Part shown: positions 55,101 through 63,600 of the stretch, piece after piece
Position numbering within the stretch: the first letter of the stretch is position 1
Layout: every line of letters begins with the position of its first letter
NCBI RefSeq assembly: GCF_032854445.1
Contig: NC_088297.1
Location: 24,997,127 to 25,061,126 of the forward strand
Length of the DNA: 64,000 nt
Direction of reading: 5' to 3'
DNA from: Liolophura sinensis
Taxonomy: Eukaryota; Mollusca; Polyplacophora; Chitonida; Chitonidae
The notes under the pieces: generated by a model
What the model saw: the letters and a program-made list of their open reading frames with translations, nothing else
Told to the model about the DNA's origin: nothing
Databases searched by the model: none
Program-made: the position numbers and the translations under genes

Positions 55101-58100
55101 GGTGAGTCAGAATGAGCCAGGTGTGAGAAATGTGGAATCATCTGGTGAGTCAGTATGAGCCAGTTGTGGAAATGTGGTAACGTCTGGTGAGTCAGTATGA
55201 GCCAGGTGTGAGAAATGTGGTAACGTCTGGTGAGTCAGTATGAGCCAGGTGTGGGAAATGTGGAAATGTCTGGTGAGTCAGTATGAGCCAGGTGTGAGAA
55301 ATGTGTTAACGTCTGGTGAGTCAGGTGTGAGAAATGTGGTAATGCCTGGTGAGTCAGTAGGAGCCAGGTGTGAGAAATGTGGTAACGTCTGGTGAGTCAG
55401 TAGGAGCCAGGTGTGGGAAATGTGGTAACGTCTGGTGAGTCAGTATGAGCCAGGTGTGAGAAATGTGGTAATGTCTGGTGAGTCCGTATGAGCCAGGTGT
55501 GGGAAATGTGGTAACGTCTGGTGAGTCAGTATGAGCCAGGTGTGGGAAATGTGGTAATGTCTGGTGAGTCAGTATGAGCCAGGTGTGAGAAATGTGGTAA
55601 TGTCTGGTGAGTCTGAGCGAGGTGTGAGAAATGTGGTAATGCCTGGTGAGTCAGTAGGAGCCAGGTGTGAGAAATGTGGTAACGTCTGGTGAGCCAGTAT
55701 GAGCCAGGTGTGGGAAATGTGGTAATGTCTGGTGAGTCAGTATGAGCCAGGTGTGAGAAATGTGGTAATATCTGGTGAGTCAGAATGAGCCAGGTGTGAG
55801 AAATGTGGTAATGTCTGGTGAGTCAGTATGAGCCAGGTGTGGGAAATGTGGTAACGTCTGGTGAGTCAGTATGAGCCAGGTGTGGGAAATGTGGTAATGT
55901 CTGGTGAGTCAGTATGAGCGAGGTGTGAGAAATGTGGTAATATCTGGTGAGTCAGAAGGAGCCAGGTGTGAGAAATGTGGTAATGTCTGGTGAGTCAGTA
56001 TGAGCCAGGTGTGAGAAATGTGGTAACGTCTGGTGAGTCAGTAGGAGCCAGGTGTGGGACATGTGGTAACGTCTGGTGAGTCAGGTGTGAGAAATGTGGT
56101 AATGCCTAGTGAGTCAGTAGGAGCCAGGTGTGAGAAATGTGGTAATGTTTGGTGAGTCAGTATGAGCCAGGTGTGAGAAATGTCGTAATGCCTGGTGAGT
56201 CAGTATGAGCGAGGTGTGAGAAATGTGGTAATATCTGGTGAGTCAGAATGAGACAGGTGTGAGAAATGTGGTAATGTCTGGTGAGTCAGTATGAACCAGG
56301 TGTGAGAAATGTGGTAACGTCTGGTGAGTCAGTATGAGCCAGGTGTGGGAAATGTGGTAACGTCTGGTGAGTCAAGTGTGAGAAATGTGGTAATGCCTGG
56401 TGAGTCAGTATGAGCCAGGTGTGAGAAATGTGGTAACGTCTGGTGAGTCAGTATGAGCCAGGTGTGAGAAATGTGGTACTGTCTGGTAAGTCAGTATGAG
56501 CCAGGTGTGAGAAATGTGGTAACGTCTGGTAAGTCAGTATGAGCCAGGTGTGAGAAATGTGGTGAGTCAGTATGAGCCAGGTGTGGGAAATGCGGTAATG
56601 TCTGGTGAGTCAGTATTAGCCAGGTGTGGGAAATGTGGTAACGTCTGGTGAGTCAGTATGAGTAGGTGTGAGAAATGTGGTAATGTCTGGTGAGTCAGTA
56701 GGAGCCAGGTGTGGGAAATGTGGTAACGTCTGGTGAGTCAGTATGAGCCAGGTGTGAGAAATGTGGTAATGTCTGGTGAGTCAGTATGAGCCAGGTGTGA
56801 GAAATGTGGTAATGTCTGGTGAGTCAGTATGAGCCAGGTGCAAGAAATGTGGTAATGTCTGGTGAGTTAGTATGAGCCAGGTGTGAGAAATGTGGTAATG
56901 TCTGGTGAGTCAGTATGAGCCAGGTGTGAGAAATGTGGTAATGTCTGGTGAGTCAGTATGAGCCAGGTGTGAAAAAATTTGGTAACGTCTGGTGAGTCAG
57001 TATGAGCCAGGTGTGGGGAATGTGGTAACGTCTGGTGAGTCAGTATGAGCCAGGTGTGAGAAATGTGGTAATGTCTGGTGAGTCCGTATGAGCCAGGTGT
57101 GAGAAATGTGGTAACGTCTGGTAAGTCAGTATGAGCCAGGTGTGAGAAATGTGGTGAGTCAGTATGAGCCAGGTGTGGGAAATGCGGTAATGTCTGGTGA
57201 GTCAGTATGAGCCAGGTGTGGGAAATGTGGTAACGTCTGGTGAGTCAGTATGAGTAGGTGTGAGAAATGTGGTAACGTCTGGTGAGTCAGTAGGAGCCAG
57301 GTGTGGGAAATGTGGTAACGTCTGGTGAGTCAGTATGAGCCAGGTGTGAGAAATGTGGTAATGTCTGGTGAGTCAGTATGAGCCAGGTGTGAAAAATGTG
57401 GTAATGTCTGGTGAGTCAGTATGAGCCAGGTGCAAGAAATGTGGTAATGTCTGGTGAGTTAGTATGAGCCAGGTGTGAGAAATGTGGTAATGTCTGGTGA
57501 GTCAGTATGAGCCAGGTGTGAGAAATGTGGTAATGTCTGGTGAGTCAGTATGAGCCAGGTGTGAAAAAATTTGGTAACGTCTGGTGAGTCAGTATGAGCC
57601 AGGTGTGGGGAATGTGGTAACGTCTGGTGAGTCAGTATGAGCCAGGTGTGAGAAATGTGGTAATGTCTGGTGAGTCTGTATGAGCCAGGTGTGAGAAATG
57701 TGGTAATATCTGGTGAGTCAGAATGAGCCAGGTGTGAGAAATGTGGAATCATCTGGTGAGTCAGTATGAGCCAGTTGTGGGAAATGTGGTAACCTCTGGT
57801 GAGTCAGTATGAGCCAGGTGTGAGAAATGTGGTAACGTCTGGTGAGTCAGTATGAGCCAGGTGTGGGAAATGTGGAAATGTCTGGTGAGTCAGTATGAGC
57901 CAGGTGTGGGAAATGTGGTAACGTCTGGTGAGTCAGATGTGGGAAATGTGGTAATGTCTGGTGAGTCAGTATGAGCCAGGTGTGAGAAATGTGGTAATGT
58001 CTGGTGAGTCAGTATGAGCCAGGTGTGGGAAATGTGGTAATGTCTGGTGAGTCAGTATGAGCCAGGTGTGAGAAATGTGGTAATGTCTGGTGAGTCAGCA

Positions 58101-58410
58101 TGAGCCAGGTGTGAGAAATGTGGTAATGTCTGGTGAGTCAGGTGTGAGAATTGTGGTAATGTCTGGTGAGTCTGTTGAGGCAGCACTATAAAAATGTATG
58201 CACTGTTATGATCAAGCTAATGCTGAAATCAAAGTGATAAACCCTAACAACAGTACATATAGCTAAAAGCAGTGGGGAGAGGAACCAACCTAACGGGGAC
58301 AGGAAGTTAGACTTCTGGTTGATGTCTTCCCCGCAGTCCAGAAGTTCATTAACTCTCTGTTTGTTTCCTCTTCCTATTGCTTCATAGATATCTAATCCTT
58401 CCTCAGCCAT
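51406..58410 (-). CDS. Ankyrin repeat and SOCS-box protein (ASB type), four-exon gene
   Basis: I reconstruct complement(join(51406..52167, 53169..53320, 54075..54257, 58290..58410)), 1218 bases, 405 residues plus stop. All introns are GT-AG and phases match (1, 1, 0). Residues 1-360 form about ten ankyrin repeats with classic TPLHxAA...G...LL..GAD/N motifs. Residues 364-405 are a SOCS box: a BC-box (LLHLCRSLIRHSLGKG) for Elongin B/C and a Cul5-box-like LPHELKNYLKYQDL. Family knowledge makes it a substrate receptor of a Cullin-5/Elongin BC ubiquitin ligase in the cytosol; the substrate cannot be inferred. In the Cul5 box the usual second proline of LPxP is E, which is common enough in ASB variants but worth noting. 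Intron 1 (4 kb) holds the 43-bp minisatellite. The start ATG at 58410 is the first in the exon. The gene is head-to-head with SDHA. Confidence 0.88.
52223..52475. repeat. 50-bp minisatellite, 5 copies, in intron 3 of the ASB-type gene
   Basis: AACACCATACACTGCTTCAC, TTCTAGCTGTGATCACGATC, AGTGTTGTTT. Copies are almost identical. Each holds the near-palindrome TGATCACGATCA. The array starts only about 55 bases upstream (in transcript direction) of the exon 4 acceptor. Confidence 0.93.
52505..52571 (+). repeat. Dispersed repeat D, copy 1
   Basis: TTCGCCATTTCAAAAAACTG, AAAATTGCGACAATGGCTAG, CGCCAGCAGAAGCCCTG. It matches in order the blocks at 61884-61965 and 62066-62104. Confidence 0.6.
53169..53320 (-). 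CDS. ASB-type gene, exon 3
   Basis: Minus-strand acceptor TCAATTTCAG ends at 53321 and the donor CGG|GTAATA falls at 53169/53168. The exon is 152 bases and supplies two bases of a split Gly codon plus 50 codons (NTPLHEAVVQGHTEVV through GFTEITR), i.e. one full ankyrin repeat and the first half of the next. Confidence 0.9.
53850..53955 (+). repeat. Dispersed repeat C, copy 2 (in intron 2 of the ASB-type gene)
   Basis: CCCATGTTCCAAGCAAACCT, AAACACCTTTTC, AGAATCAGCAAAAATGGGCA and TCATTTGGGGTATTC follow the same order as in copy 1 at 18775-18900. Confidence 0.6.
54075..54257 (-). CDS. ASB-type gene, exon 2
   Basis: Minus-strand acceptor TGTGTAG ends at 54258 and the donor AATG|GTGAGT falls at 54075/54074. 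The 183-base exon (61 codons, phase 1 in and out) encodes YAAECEQTEIASLLLSRG through LQLKHVN, two ankyrin repeats. Confidence 0.9.
54703..58173. repeat. Large minisatellite, 43-bp unit, about 80 copies, in intron 1 of the ASB-type gene
   Basis: The consensus is GTATGAGCCAGGTGTGAGAA, ATGTGGTAATGTCTGGTGAG, TCA. Almost every unit joins to the next through GGTGAGTCAGTA and so carries TGAGTCA, the palindromic AP-1 (TRE) core. Segmental duplication is visible: a rare variant (CTGGTAAGTC followed by GAAATGTGGTGAGTC) lies at 56526 and 57118, and the GAAAAAATTT variant lies at 56971 and 57563, both 592 bases apart. The GGAATCATCTGG variant lies at 55134 and 57745, 2611 bases apart. Confidence 0.97.
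58290..58410 (-). CDS. ASB-type gene, exon 1 (start codon)
   Basis: ATG at 58408-58410 opens MAEEGLDIYEAIGRGNKQ. The donor TTAG|GTTGGT falls at 58290/58289 and leaves one base, which joins exon 2 to give a Gly codon (LSPL-G-YAAE). Read-through beyond the donor quickly loses ankyrin character, which supports the boundary. Confidence 0.85.
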
Positions 58411-59367
58411 CTTGCTACAGATTTATCTCCCCTTAGATGAAGCTGTTCTGTTTTTGATCAGTCACAACGGATACTGAAACATATATCAAACTATAATTAA
58501 AATAAAACAAGTGTTTGTTATCAAACTTATAAATGTTAATAAAATTTACCGGAATAAAATGGATATCCTTTACAGAACATTTATATTGGGGAAGTTTGTA
58601 TGGTTAGTTAGCCCTCAAAGATTGTTAGTTTGATGGGCAAAATGGAACAGATGGCTGTATTTTCATTTGCTTTGTTTCCATACATGGCTTAGGCATTTAA
58701 CATCTTTTTCATCGCAACAATAGCAATGCACAGCATGCCTTAGACACTGTCATAATTGCAACTGCATTCAGAGAAAGGGACTCCAGAAAGTTTTCAAGAA
58801 CTTGTTCCTAGTCTCAGTGTGTATGATGCAATAAAATATGTTCAATGCAATTACAGTGGCATAACTGTTCAATCGTCGGGCGTCAAATGACAACACCAAA
58901 AGCATAACCCACCATTAACTGAAAGTTTAATTACGATATAGTAATACTTCATGCTCAGTTGTTAATGTCTTTACTTTATTGCTGATGATTATGATTCAAC
59001 AACTTGGAGAATTATTATTCAACTCACAAATATATCTTAAGTATGACGTAAACCCCCATGGACACATGGTTATATTTATAAGTTAACTATGTAGGTATAT
59101 AGACAGGATTTTTCTGGTGTGAAGAAATGAATGTTAGAATACAGAACAAGTGAGTCTTTCTTAGCTATCAATCACTGTACTCAGGCTGTAGTTGTGTTGA
59201 CATCTACAGGAATATATTAACTTAAAGGGTCTACCCATATCATTCGTTCCACTTAATGTCTTTTCTGCTGATATGATTAAACCCTAAACTACCTAATACA
59301 TATATTTTCACCATTACCTGAATCACAAACTTAAACGACAGTCACTGACAGGTATTGAACTTTTGAT
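58411..59367. promoter_or_regulatory. Head-to-head intergenic region (ASB-type side)
   Basis: Presumed promoter and 5' UTR side of the minus-strand gene. An AAGGGGAGATAAAT copy of the dispersed motif lies on the minus strand at 58421-58436, just upstream of the ATG. No TATA box or CpG cluster stands out. Confidence 0.3.
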
Positions 59368-59549
59368 AAGTTTGATAGTCCGAGTACACTGACTTTTGGT
59401 TGAGAAATAATTGCATACGGGATATTCATGGCTGCTCAATCCCACCGTTGAGACAAGCTTGCTCCACTCTGTCTATGGTTGAGCAGCCATTGATATACCG
59501 TATCCCAACATTTCTCAACAAAGTCAGTGTACCCGGACTAGAAGTTTGA
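59368..59549. mobile_element. Fold-back MITE with about 65-bp inverted arms and 8-bp target duplication
   Basis: The arms 59376-59442 and 59477-59541 are imperfect inverted copies. The left arm begins TAGTCCGAGTACACTGACTT and contains TTGAGAAAT and ATGGCTGCTCAAT. The central loop is only about 34 bases. AAGTTTGA occurs at 59368-59375 and 59542-59549 next to the arms, with one extra base on the right. An 8-bp duplication fits hAT-like elements, but the terminal bases are not diagnostic. Confidence 0.72.
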
Positions 59550-59935
59550 CAGAAACGAATCTCTTTGCCCCAAAAACACACCGGTGAGTATTTTTTTTAC
59601 ACCCATTAAAGCGCCTAGTGTAGCCGCTAACAACCAACTGCATTGCAGTACCCAAAGTCTGAGCTCAGAGAAAACTTGTTGCATCTTAAAAGTTGTTATG
59701 TACTTCCAGAAAAGTTGGTGCATTCATCACTAGGTTGGTGTTGACGTTATATAACACTGACTCGTACCTTTTCTCACTGTGGAACGTTACAAGTGATGTT
59801 TAGTTTCTAAAATAAAGCAATGCGTAACGGCATCAGTTCTATTTATTGTGAAGATATCATCATAATTTGGAGAGGAATAAGAATATAAATCATTTTTTGT
59901 GCACTTATATTATGTAAAATGATTTACGTGAGCGA
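59550..59935. other. Head-to-head intergenic region (SDHA side)
   Basis: No gene recognised. A 61-codon minus-strand frame at 59538-59723 overlaps the MITE arm and is not credible. Confidence 0.4.
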
Positions 59936-59937
59936 CC

Positions 59938-59956
59938 TAAGGTCACTGCGCATGCG
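59938..59956 (+). promoter_or_regulatory. ERR-type and NRF-1 sites in the SDHA promoter
   Basis: TAAGGTCA (59938-59945), an extended nuclear-receptor half-site as used by ERR, is followed at once by the palindrome TGCGCATGCG (59947-59956), a near-perfect NRF-1 core. They end 60 bases upstream of the SDHA ATG. Both factors are known regulators of nuclear genes for respiratory-chain subunits in vertebrates. Use in this animal is inferred. Confidence 0.65.
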
Positions 59957-60016
59957 TCCGAGAAAGAGCAGACGGATTCTGAAACTTCATTTTGTAGCTT
60001 CACTTTGGACGGAAGC

Positions 60017-60076
60017 ATGTCCTCCCTCTGGAAAATTTCTTCAGATGTCGCTCGAAAAGCGGCTCTGAGCAAATTG
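60017..60076 (+). CDS. SDHA: SDHA exon 1 (start, mitochondrial presequence)
   Basis: It has 20 codons, starting at the first ATG downstream of the NRF-1 site. It ends at AAATTG|GTAAGA, a good donor. Confidence 0.9.
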
Positions 60077-62914
60077 GTAAGACTACATGCATTTGTGTAA
60101 CGTTCGAAAGGCTTCTCTTGCCAAGCACAAATTGAGACTTAGAGGTTTAATTTTTGGAAATCAGGCTGTCCTTTCACCTCCAATGAGGGTGACTTCGTCG
60201 GTGACTTTCAGTTCAACCACCGGTGTCGTTTGTTTACCTCGCATAATTTTGTCCGTGCCGTTCAGTATAGACTAATTAATTCAGCTGATGCAGTTGTTGG
60301 AGAGTTTGTTAGTACATAAGTCTGTTTCTGAAGCTGAAACATTCATCTTGAGTCCCTTTTTGGCGAACTCTTGTGATTTCTCAATGGTAAACAATTCACC
60401 GAGATCCGTGTCCTTCAAAATTCAAAGTCGCCTCCCTTGCAAAAAGGTCAATCTTGTTGTGTGACGATTTTAATTTATCCTCCAATTTATCCGTAATTGG
60501 TGACAGTTTTTCTCCCTTGAAATTATTTCTGCCTCTTGAGGTAACTGACCACTGTTTACACGTTGTGTAATCAAGGGCTGAACGATTATGAAACAGTAAA
60601 AGGGAGGTAACCAAATGGTCACTGGTGACCTTACAGTATGACCATCAATAATGTCATTAAAGCAAGTGTTTTGACCTTGGCTCTGGTGAATTATCATTTG
60701 TTATGTAAATGGTTTTAGTTTTTGTATAGCTCAATTGTGGAATCATTAAAATAGCAGCCAGATAAATTTGTTTCATCCACATAATTCAACAAGCTAAATG
60801 ATTTCCCTCATTTTTTAACATTCTGACATTTGCCTTGTCGGCTAACATTGAGCAGCCATCCAGTCGTTTTGTGTGCGCGTGACCTGGGAAGCAAAATACA
60901 TCAAAAATTGAACTTATCCGAGAGGTAGGCGTGTGTTTGTCAGAGCTTCCTCTGGGTCAGTGTTTTTTCTTCAGCCAGTCACTCTAGCCACTGATCAGAT
61001 TTTGCAGCCAGTACTAATTTTTTTTAGCCATACATTCTTAGTGCCTTGACTTAATCTTCATGATGATCAACTGTTTGAATGGCAGCAGTACCTTGTTGAT
61101 GTCCATCTGTGATTCATGTGGTAAAGCTACTGGAATCAGTTTGGTCTCCTCCAGAGTGTATCCCATACTACATTTAGAGCAGTTGCCCTCAAAATAATGG
61201 ACAAATGCTTGGCAGAGTGTTAATGTTTTCTGAAAAAAAATCAATCCTTTTTTCAATCAGCCTGTGTAGGGCCCTAGTAAGATGTAATTTCTTCTATCAG
61301 AAAAATTTATTACAAAATAAATTTGTAAATTTAGTTGATTTAAATGCAGCATTATGGTCAATACATTGTAGAAACATAGTATGACAGGAGAAAACCAGAC
61401 TTTGTACATGTTTATATGACAGTACATATTGTGAAACATTTAATTTACTTCCAAAAAATAGATTATTGAAGTGGAAAGTTTGAATTTTTCAAGGGAGGTA
61501 TCTTCATTTACAGGCCTAACACTACCTATTTTTATCTCCCTTGATATATTTGTTTTCTTTTTTAGAGTGGATATTCTCATTCATTAATTAACAAAAATAA
61601 TTTTCAAGCATTACCTAATGTGAGTCAACTTGCAAGAATGCTGAACCCGTTTGTAGATTTCTGTCAATTAAAAACACCATGTGACGGTGTTGTTGTGGTT
61701 GTTTTGTCGAAATGAGACTGTATGAGATGAAAGTAAATGGAATGTTTTCATCAGAAAAATAGCAGAAAAGCTTTTACAAGCCCAGAAAACTCTCATGCCT
61801 GAAAACTACTAAGAAAACTTTGCACAGTAATTATTGATTGACGTTTGTACATTTTCTTCAGTAAATAAATTTCTTACAAAAACATTTTTTCGAATTTTAT
61901 CACCATTTTAAAAAATTGTTTTAAATTTGCGACAATGATGAGTGCTAGCGAAAGCCCTGCATGTGCAATGCCAGTCTTCACACTGTCGCCATTTCCACCT
62001 CTTCAATAGCCAGTGTATATTCTCAAGTAAATATTTTTTTTTATTGCCAATCCACATTTTTATTCGCAATTGGCGACAGTGGTGAGCGCCAGTGGAAGCC
62101 CTGATTTATTTTCATAGTCTACATGGAAGGCACAGCGTCGGCTATTTTCTTCTCAGCTCAGTAAAAATTTGAGTAATGCCTAATTCTATTATACTTTGGA
62201 TTTTCCTACTACATGCGACATTAAAGGACAAGAGGTAAAATCAAAGTTCACTCCACACTCACCACACTCAACCTTGGGTGAAGCCATTTCAGAGAAGGTG
62301 TTCATCCCACTTGTCAATTAAATTTATTAACACAGTTGACAATAAAATCACTCGACTAAATGAACAACACAATATGACCGCACTTATAGAGAGATTATGC
62401 AAAAACTAATTAGAAATTCGGGAAACGTAAGTAAAATTGATTTCTTGCACACATGCTTCACGCATCAAGTTCAGGCATTTGTTGACAAGTGAATGTATAG
62501 CTTGGAGGGAAAAAAATGTTACTTAATTGTGCTTGTTATCACAGATTTTCTGCCAGAAAAAAAGATGTAAAAGTTTAAAGTAGGCATAAAAGATTAGACA
62601 TAATGACTCAAACTATTAAACAATCTCTGTACTAAAGTTAGCATAAATTTCTTTCATCTTTTGAATAGTCCTTAACGTTTATGAAATCTTACAGTTGTCT
62701 TAGGCTATTCATTGCAATAAAATTACATGTAATTGTTTTTTTACTATTCTTTTATAGGTGGGCGCAAAACAACTGGCCGCCACTTCTCGGGAGTTCCATT
62801 TTAAAATCCATGGGAAAAATACAGACTCCAAAGTGGGCTTAAATGAGGTTTGTTTTGATGTTGGTCATGTCTTATGAATATATGTGCTAACTGTCATAGT
62901 GAAAGTTTCATGAA

Positions 62915-62953
<39 letters not shown>

Positions 62954-63600
62954 TCAATAACCGGGTATGAAATAGCAGCAAAATTACAGAATGTCGTAAA
63001 AACTTCCAAAATTAGGGCGAAGATGCAGCAATAGCCTGATAAACTTGACTTAAATCTGTGAAAAATATCCCTGTACACTATAATTTGGAATATCAGGCAT
63101 TATGTTCAGGTTTCTTAATATCAGAAAATATTGCAGCACAAATTACAGGTGCTACTAAACAGGTGCCCTAAATTAAAAGCTCTATTTAACCCTGACTACA
63201 GTAAGTCCTCAACTTTTTTTTGCATATGAAAGAGCAACTTTGAGTGCAATTTATGCACAACTGAAATTTGATTTTGGAGGAAAAGTTACATTTGTAGGAA
63301 TGGCCAATTTCAGGGCTTAACAAAAAGTATAATTTATCAGTCAACATGCCTTCAGAACGTGCTTGAATAAACACCTTGCAGACATGTGAAAAGATTGAAG
63401 AATTACAGTGGTTCCGTATATGTGTTCTTGTTGTGCAGATCTCACGGAATTATCCAGTTGTGGACCACACATATGATGCCGTTGTCGTTGGAGCTGGAGG
63501 TGCTGGACTGAGAGCAGCGTTTGGCCTGGCCAATGAGGGATTTAAAACAGCGTGTATCACCAAGCTCTTTCCTACACGCTCACACACTGTCGCTGCTCAG
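60017..63600 (+). CDS. SDHA: Succinate dehydrogenase flavoprotein subunit (complex II), 5' part, exons 1-3
   Basis: join(60017..60076, 62758..62847, 63439..63600), then continuing beyond the window. The 104 codons present begin with a basic, Ser/Ala-rich mitochondrial presequence ([20 protein letters not shown]...). They go on to [26 protein letters not shown], the GxGxxG Rossmann motif for FAD, and to [14 protein letters not shown]. The His of SHTVAAQ, residue 99 here, is the position to which FAD is covalently bound in SDHA/FrdA enzymes. The protein oxidises succinate to fumarate in the mitochondrial matrix and passes electrons to SDHB. All three introns are GT-AG in phase 0 (after codons 20, 50 and 104). 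The missing part should carry the capping and helical domains. It is divergent from the ASB-type gene and has a promoter with NRF-1 and ERR-type sites. Identification is secure. Confidence 0.96.
61884..61965 (+). repeat. Dispersed repeat D, copy 2
   Basis: TTTTATCACCATTTTAAAAA, ATTTGCGACAATGATGAGTG, CTAGCGAAAGCCCTG. Same block order as at 52505-52571. Confidence 0.6.
62066..62104 (+). repeat. Dispersed repeat D, copy 3
   Basis: CAATTGGCGACAGTGGTGAG, CGCCAGTGGAAGCCCTG. A short copy only about 100 bases from copy 2. Confidence 0.55.
62758..62847 (+). CDS. SDHA: SDHA exon 2
   Basis: It has 30 codons in phase 0 ([20 protein letters not shown] through GLNE), between the acceptor TTTTATAG and the donor GAG|GTTTGT. 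REFHF is typical of the SDHA presequence end. Confidence 0.9.
62848..63438 (+). other. SDHA intron 2
   Basis: A 591-bp intron containing a GT microsatellite of about 17 units at 62917-62951. Confidence 0.85.
63439..63600 (+). CDS. SDHA: SDHA exon 3 (FAD-binding motif)
   Basis: It has 54 codons in phase 0, from the acceptor TTGTGCAG to the donor GCTCAG|GTATGT. It encodes GAGGAG and the flavinylation motif SHTVAAQ. Extension of the frame past 63600 loses SDHA likeness, which confirms the donor. Confidence 0.96.

Larger units (their letters stand above)
60077..62757 (+). other. SDHA intron 1 (2.7 kb)
   Basis: Bounded by GTAAGA and TTCTTTTATAG. It contains two copies of dispersed repeat D (61884-61965, 62066-62104) and a cluster of AAGGGAGATAAC-type motifs (60428, 60508, 60598, 61490, 61531) in both orientations. 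No exon is supported within it. Confidence 0.8.

Noticed and set aside
57459-57752. 97-codon minus-strand frame in the ASB-type gene's intron
   Set aside because: It is made of the 43-bp minisatellite and has no ankyrin or other family likeness.
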